Below are positions 1 through 7,861 of a stretch of DNA of 64,000 bases, piece after piece. Location: positions 372,001-436,000 of the forward strand of contig NZ_JAQFIN010000001.1 in the NCBI RefSeq assembly GCF_029504695.1, written 5' to 3'. The DNA is from Parabacteroides sp. PF5-6 (GTDB lineage: Bacteria; Bacteroidota; Bacteroidia; Bacteroidales; Tannerellaceae). The stretch's first letter is position 1, and each line of letters opens with the position of its first letter. Made by a program: the position numbers and the translations under genes. Under the pieces are notes generated by a model. That model worked only from the letters and a program-made list of their open reading frames with translations, had not been told where the DNA came from and ran no database searches.

Positions 1-431
1 TCGTACCGGTCGGCAATCGGTTTGTAGTCCGCTATATAATCGGCGAAAGGCAAGTCGGGGATGACCATGCCGTCGATACCCGTTGCGACACAGTGTTGGC
101 AAAAACGTTCGAAGCCGAATTGCATGATCGGGTTCAGGTAGCCCATCAACAGCAACGGGATCTGAATGTCTTTGCGAATATCTTTAAGCTGTTCGAACAG
201 GAACTTTAATGACATCCCGTTTTTTAATGCTTTAGTCGATGATGTTTGTATAACCGGACCGTCGGCCATCGGGTCGGAAAAAGGAATGCCTATTTCGATC
301 ATCTTAACTCCTGCCTTTTGAAGGCTTTGAATAATAGGTGCCGTATCTGCTAAGTTGGGATAACCGGCGGTGAAGTAAACGGAAAGAATTCCTTTCTTCT
401 GTGTTTCGAATAATTGATTGATACGATTCAT
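1..431 (-). CDS. trpA: Tryptophan synthase alpha chain (partial, C-terminus outside window)
   Basis: The alpha subunit cleaves indole-3-glycerol phosphate to indole and glyceraldehyde 3-phosphate and passes indole to TrpB. The first 143 codons are visible, starting at an ATG after an AT-rich repeat. The family landmarks are present: FTAGYP near residue 20, then IEIGIPFSDPMADGP, which holds the catalytic pair (Glu46 and Asp57, equivalent to E. coli Glu49 and Asp60). It is the last gene of the trp operon, 33 bp after trpF. The gene runs off the left edge of the window, so the phosphate-binding C-terminal half is not seen. Confidence 0.97.
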   Translation of the reverse strand, partial: MNRINQLFETQKKGILSVYFTAGYPNLADTAPIIQSLQKAGVKMIEIGIPFSDPMADGPVIQTSSTKALKNGMSLKFLFEQLKDIRKDIQIPLLLMGYLNPIMQFGFERFCQHCVATGIDGMVIPDLPFADYIADYKPIADRY

Positions 432-478
432 GATTGTTAATTGTTAATTGTTAATTATTAATTATTAATTATTAATTG
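432..478. repeat. AT-rich TTAATTATTAATTA-type intergenic repeat
   Basis: Short tandem units of TTGTTAA and TTATTAA fill the trpF-trpA gap and run into the end of trpF, where they encode its last residues and stop codon. Similar AT-rich stretches lie near 5.2, 12.8, 18.65, 20.2 and 39.3 kb. They look like a dispersed family of simple intergenic repeats; their function is unknown. Confidence 0.7.
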
Positions 479-1133
479 CTTTACGCTTCGCTAAGCGAAC
501 GTTGTTTGATAATTGGGAGAGGAAGAACTTGAGTTTTTCGATATCCTTCAGGGCGGGTTCGGTTTCGAAGCCGCTGTTGAGATCTATCCCAGCGCATTGG
601 GGATGCGAAACGTTCCGGATTGCTTCTACCGAACCGGGATGAATGCCTCCGCTTAAAAGGAAAGGTGTATTTCCCTTGTAGGCGGAAAGGATCGACCAGT
701 CGAATGTTTTTCCCGAGCCGCCATAGTGTTTGCATTTTGTATCGAAAAGGAAATAATCGACGTATTCTTCATATGTTTTCGTCTTTTCAAGATCTTCGAT
801 TGTAGCAATAGAAATCGCTTTGATAAGGGATATCCCTCTCTTTTGCAGGGAAAAGCAGCGTTCGGGCGACTCATCCCCATGCAGTTGCAGGTAGTCCAAA
901 CCATAGACTGCGACAGCTTCCATCATCTCTTCAAAGGTGGCGTTGACAAAGACACCGACCTTTTTGAATGAAGAATTCTTCATATTTAATTCTTCATTCT
1001 TCATTCTACATTCTTCATTTTCAATTGCTCTTGGTGATTTCGGATAGAAGATCAATCCGATCCAATCGACTCCGAGGGCGGCAACTTCCTGTATGTTTTG
1101 CGTGTCGCGCATGCCGCATACTTTGATGATCAT
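465..1133 (-). CDS. trpF: Phosphoribosylanthranilate isomerase with a repeat-derived internal insert
   Basis: Catalyses the Amadori rearrangement of phosphoribosylanthranilate in tryptophan synthesis. The start MIIKVCGMR carries the catalytic Cys (residue 6). LQLHGDESPE, FLFDTK (catalytic Asp), LLSGGI and GIDLNSGFE follow in the usual order. The ATG overlaps the trpC stop codon as ATGA. Two oddities are visible. Residues about 37-58, between YPKSPR and VGVFVNA, are Glu/Asn/Lys/Met-rich and are encoded by near-tandem GAAGAATGAAGAAT units. The last residues (KRKAINN) are encoded by the AT-rich repeat between trpF and trpA. At 222 residues it is slightly longer than typical. The core motifs are intact, so I infer that the enzyme still works. 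Confidence 0.95.
   Translation of the reverse strand: MIIKVCGMRDTQNIQEVAALGVDWIGLIFYPKSPRAIENEECRMKNEELNMKNSSFKKVGVFVNATFEEMMEAVAVYGLDYLQLHGDESPERCFSLQKRGISLIKAISIATIEDLEKTKTYEEYVDYFLFDTKCKHYGGSGKTFDWSILSAYKGNTPFLLSGGIHPGSVEAIRNVSHPQCAGIDLNSGFETEPALKDIEKLKFFLSQLSNNVRLAKRKAINN
968..1026. repeat. GAAGAATGAAGAAT repeat inside trpF
   Basis: On the minus strand this stretch is a run of imperfect GAATGAAGAAT/GAAGAATT units. It has the composition of an intergenic repeat but is read in frame as part of trpF. It falls at a surface loop following the second beta strand of the barrel, where an insert is easiest to tolerate. Confidence 0.7.
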
Positions 1134-1951
1134 AGGAGTTCCTGTATAAAGTTAGATAATGTAAGGCCCGGATTTCCCGTTTTCATAAAGGTTTCGCCGA
1201 TCAGGAAACCTTGAAATCCTGTCGCGCGCAATGCCTTTACCGCGTTCGTTTGGGAGATCCCACTCTCAGCGACAAGCAGGGGAGAGGTGGCTTTATCTCC
1301 GAGGTACTGCTTTATCTCTTCGATCAGGCGGAAAGAATTATTAATATCGGTATGGAAACTTCCCAAATTCCGGTTGTTAACCCCCAATAGATCAATGTGT
1401 TGATTCAGATACTTCAGTTCCTCGGATGAATGAATCTCCAGCAGAACTTCCAAGCCGAGGCTATGCGCTGTCTGCGCCAGTTCCCGGCATTCGTCTGTTG
1501 TCAGGCAAGCAGCGATCAGTAAGATTGCATCTGCTCCCATGATTTTCGCCTGATAGATCTGGTAGGGATCGATGATAAAGTCTTTGCGCAGGAGAGGAAT
1601 ATCTACCTGTTTGCGCGCCTTTTGCAGATCGTTCAATGAACCGCCGAAGTAGACCTTATCCGTCAGGATAGAGCAGGCGGCGGCTCCGCCCTGTTCGTAA
1701 AGGGGAAGAATATCGGTGATCTCCGCGTCGGGATGCAGCCAACCTTTAGACGGACTTTTGCGTTTAAACTCCGCAATAATACCCGAAGGGGATGCCGCTA
1801 ACGCTTTTCGCATCGAAGGGCTGTTTCGATCTAACCGGTCATTGCCCATGGCCAATAAGGTCCTTAAAGGGATGGCTTCTTTCTGGTGGGCGACTTCAAT
1901 GCGTTTGGTGGCTATAATTTGTTCTAGTATGTCCATTTGTTTTTTTTTCAA
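1130..1951 (-). CDS. trpC: Indole-3-glycerol phosphate synthase
   Basis: Closes the indole ring from carboxyphenylaminodeoxyribulose phosphate. Family motifs in order are IIAEFKRKSPSKG (catalytic Lys), LLRKDFIIDPYQI, LLEIHSSEEL, LGVNNRNL and LVAESGI, all on one TIM barrel of 273 residues. The chosen start gives MKKKQMDILEQ. The internal ATG 15 bp later (MDILEQII) matches the usual family N-terminus better and may be the real start. The stop overlaps the trpF start by 4 bp, which suggests translational coupling. Confidence 0.97.
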   Translation of the reverse strand: MKKKQMDILEQIIATKRIEVAHQKEAIPLRTLLAMGNDRLDRNSPSMRKALAASPSGIIAEFKRKSPSKGWLHPDAEITDILPLYEQGGAAACSILTDKVYFGGSLNDLQKARKQVDIPLLRKDFIIDPYQIYQAKIMGADAILLIAACLTTDECRELAQTAHSLGLEVLLEIHSSEELKYLNQHIDLLGVNNRNLGSFHTDINNSFRLIEEIKQYLGDKATSPLLVAESGISQTNAVKALRATGFQGFLIGETFMKTGNPGLTLSNFIQELL

Positions 1952-1963
1952 TCAACCGCTCCA

Positions 1964-2959
1964 TCAACCATTAATTTTCAGGAAACGTTTTAATGTATCC
2001 AATGCTTTTCCCTTTTCCAATGATTCCCGGGCTTCGGCAATGCATTCTTCTATTTTCTTCTCCGGACAGATCACCTGAATGGCAAAGGCTGAATTTGCGA
2101 TCACACAATTCTTCTGGGCTTCCGTTGCCGTATTATTCAATACCTTGTCGAAAATGAGTGCTGCCTTTTCCGGAGTATCGCCTCCATCCAGCTCTGCATC
2201 GGTGCAACGCCGGAAACCTAAGCTTTCCGGATTATAGATCTTTTCTTTTTCCGCCATCGCCACTTTGAATTCGGAAGTCAAGGAGATCTCATCATAGCCG
2301 TCGAGGCTATGTACGACCGCAAAGCGGGTGCCACTTTCCTGGTAGGTATAATTGTACAACCGCAGCAGAGGCAGATTATACACCCCAAGTAATTGATAGG
2401 CCGGCATAACCGGATTGACCAAAGGACCCAACATATTAAAGAAACTACGCACACCCAGGCTCTTTCGTACCGACGCAACCGCTTTCAATGCCGGATTAAA
2501 CAGGGGAGCATGTAGGTAGGCGATATGACATTCATCCATGGAACGACGCAATAAACTTATGTCTGTGGTAAACTTTACGCCATGTTGTTCCATCACATTG
2601 CTGGCTCCGCTAACGGACGTAGCCCCGTAATTGCCGTGTTTGACTACAGGATAACCTGCTCCGGCAACCACAAAACAGGATGCCGTACTGATATTAAACG
2701 TATTTTTCCCGTCTCCGCCGGTCCCCACAATGTCGATCGGTTTATAATCGGAAAGGTCAACAGGCGTACGCATCTCCAACAATGCATCACGGAATCCGGA
2801 TAACTCTTCCACAGAAATGCTTCGCATAAGGAATACGGTGATCATACTGGCGATCTGGGCCTCCGTATACAACCCGTTTGCCATGTTTTGCAATACCTGC
2901 CGCGCCTCTTCCCGCCCAAGGTATTGATGTTCGAATAATCGGTATAATATTTGTTTCAT
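1964..2959 (-). CDS. trpD: Anthranilate phosphoribosyltransferase
   Basis: Transfers phosphoribose from PRPP to anthranilate. The glycine-rich PRPP site reads DIVGTGGDGKNTFNIST, followed by KHGNYGATS and the conserved MLGPLVNP segment near residue 185. The length of 331 residues is normal. It lies 12 bp before trpC in the operon. It is separated from trpG by an unusually long 236-bp gap that contains a 22-bp-period repeat array. It is a stand-alone TrpD, not fused to TrpG. Confidence 0.97.
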   Translation of the reverse strand: MKQILYRLFEHQYLGREEARQVLQNMANGLYTEAQIASMITVFLMRSISVEELSGFRDALLEMRTPVDLSDYKPIDIVGTGGDGKNTFNISTASCFVVAGAGYPVVKHGNYGATSVSGASNVMEQHGVKFTTDISLLRRSMDECHIAYLHAPLFNPALKAVASVRKSLGVRSFFNMLGPLVNPVMPAYQLLGVYNLPLLRLYNYTYQESGTRFAVVHSLDGYDEISLTSEFKVAMAEKEKIYNPESLGFRRCTDAELDGGDTPEKAALIFDKVLNNTATEAQKNCVIANSAFAIQVICPEKKIEECIAEARESLEKGKALDTLKRFLKING

Positions 2960-3018
2960 TTTTCTTTATATTCATTTTACTATAATTCACAAACAGAAAA
3001 TCGTTTGATCCGTGGCTG

Positions 3019-3127
3019 TCAAAAACTCTTAGATGTTATCCTAAAGTCTCTTAGATGTTTTGCAAAAGTCTCTTAGATGTTTTTGGAAAAACTCTTAGAT
3101 GTTTTCCGAAAGTCTCTTAGATGTTTT
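3019..3127. repeat. 22-bp-period array A1 (CTCTTAGATGTTTT units)
   Basis: Five copies of a unit close to AAAGTCTCTTAGATGTTTT follow one another at 21-23 bp steps between trpG and trpD. The core TCTTAGATG is shared with array A2 near 11 kb. The array lies inside an operon, so it would be present in the trp mRNA. There are no T-tracts that would make it a clear terminator. The role is unknown. Confidence 0.85.
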
Positions 3128-3195
3128 TTTACCTCCTCTTCCATCTGTCACTTTTCCCATTGGGATGAGCCATTTTGTTTATGAATAATGCAGAT

Positions 3196-3765
3196 TTAGT
3201 ATTTTATCCAGTTCTCGATAATCTGTTTCCCACGGGGTGTCAGAACCGACTCGGGATGAAACTGAATGCCCCTCACATCATAAGTCTTATGACGCAAAGC
3301 CATGATTTGTTTCTCTTCCCGGTCTTCGGCCGTGACTTCCAGGCAGCAGGGAAGATTCTCCGGAGAAACGGCCCATGAATGATAACGGCCTGCCCGGAAT
3401 CCCGGATTCAAACCGTCAAACAGGGATTCGTTCTTTACCAACAAACGGATATCGGAGCATACGCCATGATGCACCTGGGAGAGATTGATCAGTTGGGCAC
3501 CAAAGGCTTCGGCTATCGCCTGTTCCCCCAGGCAAACGCCCAGAATGCTTTTCGTCGGCGCATATCGTCGGATCAATGGGAGCAGCAGTCCGGCTTCACT
3601 GGGAATGCCGGGACCCGGGGATAACAGGATTTTATCGAACCGGTCGACTTCGTCCAACGTGATTTTGTCGTTGCGATGTACTTCAACATCCGTATTAAAT
3701 TCTTTCAGGATATGCAGCAGATTATACGTGAAAGAGTCGTAATTGTCGAATAATAAGATCTTCAT
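3196..3765 (-). CDS. trpG: Anthranilate synthase glutamine amidotransferase component
   Basis: Supplies ammonia from glutamine to TrpE. It is a class I glutaminase of 189 residues. The N-terminus is LLFDNYDSFTYNL, the oxyanion loop SPGPGIPSEAG, the nucleophile Cys78 sits in GVCLGEQA, and the His170/Glu172 pair sits in GIQFHPES. The residue after LG in the nucleophile elbow is Glu, where many homologues have His. It starts 12 bp downstream of the trpE stop codon. It is a single-domain protein, not fused to TrpD. Confidence 0.96.
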   Translation of the reverse strand: MKILLFDNYDSFTYNLLHILKEFNTDVEVHRNDKITLDEVDRFDKILLSPGPGIPSEAGLLLPLIRRYAPTKSILGVCLGEQAIAEAFGAQLINLSQVHHGVCSDIRLLVKNESLFDGLNPGFRAGRYHSWAVSPENLPCCLEVTAEDREEKQIMALRHKTYDVRGIQFHPESVLTPRGKQIIENWIKY

Positions 3766-3777
3766 GTCTGTGTTCTT

Positions 3778-5262
3778 TTAGTTTATTAATTGTTCGGCCA
3801 GGACAATTGCTTTTTTCAAAGCCCCCAGTTTATTATTCACTTCCTGCAATTCCCGTTCATCATTACTCTGGGCAACTATACCTGCACCGGCCTGGTAATA
3901 CAACACATTATCCCGGCTGACAAAAGACCGGATCGTGATCGCCTGGTTCAAGTCTCCATTGAACCCGATAAAACCGATACATCCGCCGTAAGCGCCACGG
4001 TTGTGTTTTTCAATCTCTGTGATAAGCTGCATCGCCCGTACCTTAGGCGCGCCGCTCAATGTGCCCGCCGGGAACGTATCGATATAGGTTTGGATCGGGT
4101 TGCTGTCCGGATTGATCTCTCCGCCGACACGGGAAACCAGATGAATGACATGGCTGTAGTATTGCACTTCTTTGTAAAACTCAACCGTAACGTTATGCGC
4201 GTTTCGACTCAGGTCGTTGCGCGCCAAGTCGACCAGCATGACATGTTCGGCATTCTCTTTCGGATCGGCAAGTAAAGCTTCGGTCCGCTGCCTGTCGACT
4301 AAGGTATTGCCCGAGCGAAAAGCCGTTCCGGCAATCGGGTCTATATTGGCATGGTTCTCTTTGATCTTGCAATGCGTCTCCGGCGAAGAGCCGAAAATAC
4401 GGAATCCGCCGAAGTCAAAATAGAACAGATAAGGGGAAGGATTGATATTGCGAAGTGCCCGGTACACCTTGAAATCATCGCCTTTGAACGCCTGTTCGAA
4501 GCGGCGGCTCAAAACAATCTGGAACACATCGCCCCGCAGGCAATGCCGGATGCCCTGGCGTACCATCGCTTTGTATTCGTCATCGGTGACCGGTGAGTGC
4601 TCTTCTCCGACAGACTGGTAGTTGTAAGAAGCGAAATTCCGGTTTTCAATCCATGTCTCTATCTCTTCGATCCGGCTCGTTTCCCCTTCCTGTAACATTT
4701 CGATCAAGGTCAATTCATTCTTGAAATGGTTGAAAACCAAAATGTATTTGTAGAGGATATATAACATATCCGGTGCGTCATTCTCGTCGTGATGTGCCTC
4801 CATGACCGGGACTGGTTCGAAGTAACGCACCGCATCGAAAGCCGTATACCCAAAAAGCCCGCACACCTCTTTATTTTCACCACGCACAGAGAAAGAAGAA
4901 AGAAAAGCGTTCATCGCATCTGCAACGGTATACTCTTCCGACAAGGGCTTGACCTCCTTTTGCCCATCCGGATATAACAAACTGCACGTACCATGATTTA
5001 TGCCTATACGGGCAACCGGACAAAGCGCGATATACGAAAGGCTATTCTCATTGCCATGAAAATCAGAACTTTCCAATAAAGCAGATTCCGGAAATAGATC
5101 CCTTACTTTCAGGTAAATACTTACGGGCGTATGTAAGTCGGCAAGCAACTGCTTATTGACTAATTGATAATTGACAATTGATAATTGGCTAAGGCCGATC
5201 TTAGATTGACAATTCGTACCTGAAGAATTCTCTTTTCGATTAAAATTATCTGGTGTATTCAT
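3778..5262 (-). CDS. trpE: Anthranilate synthase component I
   Basis: Makes anthranilate from chorismate and ammonia. The chorismate-binding core is complete: IAGTAFRSG, ENAEHVMLVDLARNDL, VIHLVSRVGG, PAGTLSGAPKVRAM and RGAYGGCIGFIG. The feedback-binding element LLESSD is present near residue 60, so Trp inhibition is expected. The first 40 or so residues are unusual: codons about 17-35 are read from an AT-rich dispersed repeat whose near-identical copy lies in a non-coding gap at 39.3 kb. The ancestral start was probably closer to the LADLHTPVSIYLKVRDL segment. The gene starts 26 bp after trpB. Confidence 0.96.
   Translation of the reverse strand: MNTPDNFNRKENSSGTNCQSKIGLSQLSIVNYQLVNKQLLADLHTPVSIYLKVRDLFPESALLESSDFHGNENSLSYIALCPVARIGINHGTCSLLYPDGQKEVKPLSEEYTVADAMNAFLSSFSVRGENKEVCGLFGYTAFDAVRYFEPVPVMEAHHDENDAPDMLYILYKYILVFNHFKNELTLIEMLQEGETSRIEEIETWIENRNFASYNYQSVGEEHSPVTDDEYKAMVRQGIRHCLRGDVFQIVLSRRFEQAFKGDDFKVYRALRNINPSPYLFYFDFGGFRIFGSSPETHCKIKENHANIDPIAGTAFRSGNTLVDRQRTEALLADPKENAEHVMLVDLARNDLSRNAHNVTVEFYKEVQYYSHVIHLVSRVGGEINPDSNPIQTYIDTFPAGTLSGAPKVRAMQLITEIEKHNRGAYGGCIGFIGFNGDLNQAITIRSFVSRDNVLYYQAGAGIVAQSNDERELQEVNNKLGALKKAIVLAEQLIN
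5158..5216. repeat. Dispersed repeat module inside the 5' end of trpE
   Basis: TTGACAATTGATAATT units flank the core GGCTAAGGCCGATCTT, followed by GATTGACAATT. The same module with one base difference in the core lies in the gap at about 39316-39369. Here it is translated as part of TrpE. Confidence 0.8.
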
Positions 5263-5288
5263 TTTTTATAAGCTTAAACTATTAATTG

Positions 5289-6488
5289 TCAATTGTCAAT
5301 TAAAGGATATATAGGCTTATATAAAGCATAAGCCTGCATATCCTTGTCTCCCCTGCCTGATAACGTCAATACCACCACATCCTCCGGTTTAAATCTCATT
5401 TTAGATAGAACGCCTAAAGCATGAGCGCTTTCGAGTGCCGGGATAATACCTTCTGTCCGGGTTAATTCGAATGCGGCGTCGATCGCTTCATCGTCGTTGA
5501 CGGCAATAACTTCGGCGCGTTTCGTGGCGTATAAGTTTGCGTGTAAGGGACCTATGCCCGGATAATCCAGGCCCGCCGATACGGAATAAGGTTCTTCGAT
5601 CTGTCCGTCTTCGTTTTGCATGACTATGGTACGGGAACCATGTATAATCCCTTTTCTGCCCAACTGGATCGTGGCGGCGCTCTTCCCGGAATAAATACCT
5701 TCTCCTCCTGCTTCGCCCAGTACAATACGCACCCTTTCATCGTCCAGATAATGATAGACCGTTCCGGCCGCATTACTTCCGCCTCCCACACAGGCGATCA
5801 GGTAATCCGGATAGTTACGTCCTTCTTTTTCCAGTAATTGCTTTTTGATCTCTTCGCTGATCACCGATTGCAGGCGAGCCACCATATCCGGATAGGGGTG
5901 AGGCCCTACGACAGATCCGATGATATAATACGTATCCTGCGGATGACAACACCAGTCGCGAATGGCTTCGTTCGTCGCATCTTTTAACGTCATATTGCCT
6001 GAAGTAACCGGGATTACTGTCGCTCCCAGCATCTTCATCCGTTCCACATTGGGATACTGCCGTTCGATATCCGTTTTTCCCATATAGACGATGCATTCCA
6101 TGTTCATCAGGGCGCAAACCGTAGCGGTAGCCACCCCATGTTGTCCGGCACCTGTCTCGGCAATGATCCGGGTTTTACCCATACGGCGCGCCAAGAGTAT
6201 CTGTCCGATCGTATTGTTGATCTTATGCGCTCCCGTATGATTCAGATCTTCGCGCTTCAGATAGATACGCGCCCCGTATTTCTCACTCAGCCTCTTCGCC
6301 AGATAGAGTGGGGAAGGCCGGCCGACATAATCCCGCAATAAGGATTCATATTCCTTCCGGAAGCTTTCACTCTCCAATACGTTCAGATAATTCACTCTCA
6401 GCTCTTCCACACACTGATGGAGTATTTCCGGAACATAAGCGCCTCCGAATTCTCCATAATAACCGTTTTCGTTTACTTGATACATCAT
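5289..6488 (-). CDS. trpB: Tryptophan synthase beta chain
   Basis: A PLP enzyme that condenses indole and serine to tryptophan. [10 protein letters not shown] opens the protein, the PLP lysine is Lys89 in HTGAHKINN, and the phosphate-binding GGGSNAAG and the [11 protein letters not shown] segment follow. The length is 399 residues. It is the first structural gene of the operon, about 180 bp downstream of the Trp-rich leader peptide, as in the Bacteroidetes trpBEGDCFA arrangement. The last residues (LIDN and the stop) are read from an ATTGACAATT repeat that continues into the gap before trpE. Confidence 0.97.
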   Translation of the reverse strand: MMYQVNENGYYGEFGGAYVPEILHQCVEELRVNYLNVLESESFRKEYESLLRDYVGRPSPLYLAKRLSEKYGARIYLKREDLNHTGAHKINNTIGQILLARRMGKTRIIAETGAGQHGVATATVCALMNMECIVYMGKTDIERQYPNVERMKMLGATVIPVTSGNMTLKDATNEAIRDWCCHPQDTYYIIGSVVGPHPYPDMVARLQSVISEEIKKQLLEKEGRNYPDYLIACVGGGSNAAGTVYHYLDDERVRIVLGEAGGEGIYSGKSAATIQLGRKGIIHGSRTIVMQNEDGQIEEPYSVSAGLDYPGIGPLHANLYATKRAEVIAVNDDEAIDAAFELTRTEGIIPALESAHALGVLSKMRFKPEDVVVLTLSGRGDKDMQAYALYKPIYPLIDN

Positions 6489-6557
6489 TAGTAAGTGGCC
6501 CTTAAAGAAGCCTTGTTTTTTAAATTGTTGATATTCTGTTTCATTTCTTTTACTTTC

Positions 6558-6602
6558 TTTCCCTTAGCCTCCCCTTTTGGGGAAGGTTGGAGGGGGCTGT
6601 TC
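6558..6602. repeat. CCTCCCCTTTTGGGG hairpin repeat in the trp leader
   Basis: This imperfect inverted repeat (CCTCCCCTTTTGGGGAAGG, followed by a G-rich stretch) lies between the attenuator hairpin and trpB. Sequences of this look are common intergenic repeats in Bacteroidetes genomes as I know them. It could add structure to the trp mRNA 5' region but has no proven role. Confidence 0.5.
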
Positions 6603-6603
6603 T

Positions 6604-6646
6604 CTAAAACGAAAAGAGGCCTGTCGCAAGTGCGACAGACCTCTTC
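6604..6646 (-). terminator. trp attenuator terminator hairpin
   Basis: The minus-strand RNA has a 14-bp stem with one G-U pair: AAGAGGTCTGTCGC against GCGACAGGCCTCTT, closed by a tetraloop. It is followed by a U-rich tract interrupted once (TTTTCGTTTT). It sits between the Trp-codon leader peptide and trpB. An upstream segment, CGCAGACTC in the second half of the leader peptide, can partly pair with the 5' arm (GAGGTCTG), so a competing antiterminator is plausible. That pairing is inferred by eye. Confidence 0.8.
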
Positions 6647-6670
6647 GTTCCGTTTTTGTCCTATATCCTT

Positions 6671-6766
6671 TTACTTAGTATATATACATGCGAGTCTGCG
6701 TCCCTTACGACTTTTTGAGTTGTACGAGCGCCACCACCAACATGTATTTACTAAATTCGTTCTCAT
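6671..6766 (-). CDS. trpL: trp operon leader peptide (31 aa, three tandem Trp codons)
   Basis: A 31-codon reading frame starts at an ATG about 16 bases after the predicted transcription start. It reads MRTNLVNTCWWWRSY and ends with TAA 25 bases before the terminator hairpin. Three consecutive TGG codons at positions 10-12 in so short a peptide, directly ahead of a terminator and trpB, are the hallmark of ribosome-mediated attenuation. With low charged tRNA-Trp the ribosome would stall there and let transcription into the operon continue. The peptide has no other expected function. Confidence 0.85.
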   Translation of the reverse strand: MRTNLVNTCWWWRSYNSKSRKGRRLACIYTK

Positions 6767-6787
6767 CTATTTCTGTTAATTCGATGG

Positions 6788-6818
6788 CAAATGTAAGGAT
6801 TGTTTTATAAAATGCAAA
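6788..6818 (-). promoter_or_regulatory. trp operon promoter (TTTG-N19-TACATTTG)
   Basis: On the minus strand, TTTG at 6815-6818 is followed exactly 19 bp later by TACATTTG at 6788-6795. This is a full match to the Bacteroides sigma-ABfr consensus. Transcription would start near 6782 and give a leader that begins about 16 bases before the WWW peptide. Confidence 0.85.
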
Positions 6819-6871
6819 TAGTTGAATCTATTTTTGCTAGAATTATTAATAATCTGCGTAACCATTTGTAC

Positions 6872-6879
6872 TATCTTTG
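6872..6879 (+). promoter_or_regulatory. -7 box TATCTTTG for rluF
   Basis: TATCTTTG matches the Bacteroides -7 element. No good -33 TTTG is seen at the right spacing. It places transcription start near 6886, which rules out upstream ATGs and supports the rluF start at 6911. Confidence 0.6.
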
Positions 6880-6910
6880 TATGCTCAAAGAAACGCATAA
6901 AAGGGAAGTC

Positions 6911-7855
6911 ATGCAGATACGCATCAACAAATACATCAGTGAGAGCGGGTACTGTTCGCGGCGGGAAGCGGATAAATATATCGAACAGGGACATGTGACC
7001 ATCGACGGACGCCGGGCAGAAGTGGGCAGCCAGGTGGCAGCCGGACAGGTGGTTAAGGTCTTTGGCGAAACGATCACGAATCTTTTCACGCCGATCATTC
7101 TGGCTTATAACAAACCGGTGGGGGTTGTCAGTACCACCGATCGGCAGGAACGCGACAATATCATCGATGCCGTTGGCTATCCGGAGCGGATCTTCCCCAT
7201 CGGTCGCCTGGATAAAGACTCTCAAGGGCTTATCTTGTTGACTAACGATGGCAATATCGTCAATAAGATCTTGCGCGTAAACAACAACCACGACAAAGAA
7301 TATGCGGTAACCGTCAACCGGCCGGTCACTGCGGACTTTATCCAGCGTATGCAAGGGGGTGTTCCCATCCTGGGAGTGGTTACCCGCAAATGCGAACTGA
7401 CGCAGACCGGTCCCAACTCCTTTACCATTGTCTTGCGCCAGGGTCTTAACCGGCAGATCCGCCGGATGTGTGAGTACCTGGGTTATGAGGTAGTCAAACT
7501 GCAACGCACCCGTGTGATGCATATTCCTTTGGGAAAGCTCAAGATCGGACAATACCGCGAACTGACTTCGGCCGAATCGGACACCTTATATAAAGCAATA
7601 GCCTCCTCAGTCAAAACCGAAGAGGCTTCCGCCAAAAAGAAGAAACCGACGGCAAGCAACGCCGCTAAGTCCTCATCCAAACCTACAGCCGCCAAAAGCG
7701 CTTCCAAATCCTCGTCCAAACCGGCCGAAAAGAAACCTTTCGCGCCCAAAGGCCCCTACAAAACATCCCCTTCCTCCCCAAAGAAATCAGGGAAATCCTC
7801 CGCTCACAATACCTCGTTTAAACCGCGTGGCAAAGGGCAAAGACGTTCAGGCTGA
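6911..7855 (+). CDS. rluF: 23S rRNA pseudouridine synthase RluF-like, with a Lys/Ser/Ala-rich tail
   Basis: Converts a uridine in 23S rRNA to pseudouridine. An S4 RNA-binding domain comes first ([24 protein letters not shown]). The RsuA/RluB-family catalytic domain follows, with the active-site Asp in [17 protein letters not shown], then [11 protein letters not shown] and [17 protein letters not shown]. These segments match E. coli RluF closely. The last 80 or so residues are low-complexity Lys/Ser/Pro/Ala, as in other RluF tails, and probably bind RNA non-specifically. The start at [12 protein letters not shown] is chosen because a -7 box lies 32 bp upstream; a longer frame would begin inside the trp promoter. 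It is transcribed divergently from the trp operon. Confidence 0.93.
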   Translation: MQIRINKYISESGYCSRREADKYIEQGHVTIDGRRAEVGSQVAAGQVVKVFGETITNLFTPIILAYNKPVGVVSTTDRQERDNIIDAVGYPERIFPIGRLDKDSQGLILLTNDGNIVNKILRVNNNHDKEYAVTVNRPVTADFIQRMQGGVPILGVVTRKCELTQTGPNSFTIVLRQGLNRQIRRMCEYLGYEVVKLQRTRVMHIPLGKLKIGQYRELTSAESDTLYKAIASSVKTEEASAKKKKPTASNAAKSSSKPTAAKSASKSSSKPAEKKPFAPKGPYKTSPSSPKKSGKSSAHNTSFKPRGKGQRRSG

Positions 7856-7861
7856 GATATA

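Noticed and set aside
6776-7552. 258-codon minus-strand frame opposite rluF
   Set aside because: It is the antisense shadow of rluF, which has clear pseudouridine synthase motifs.
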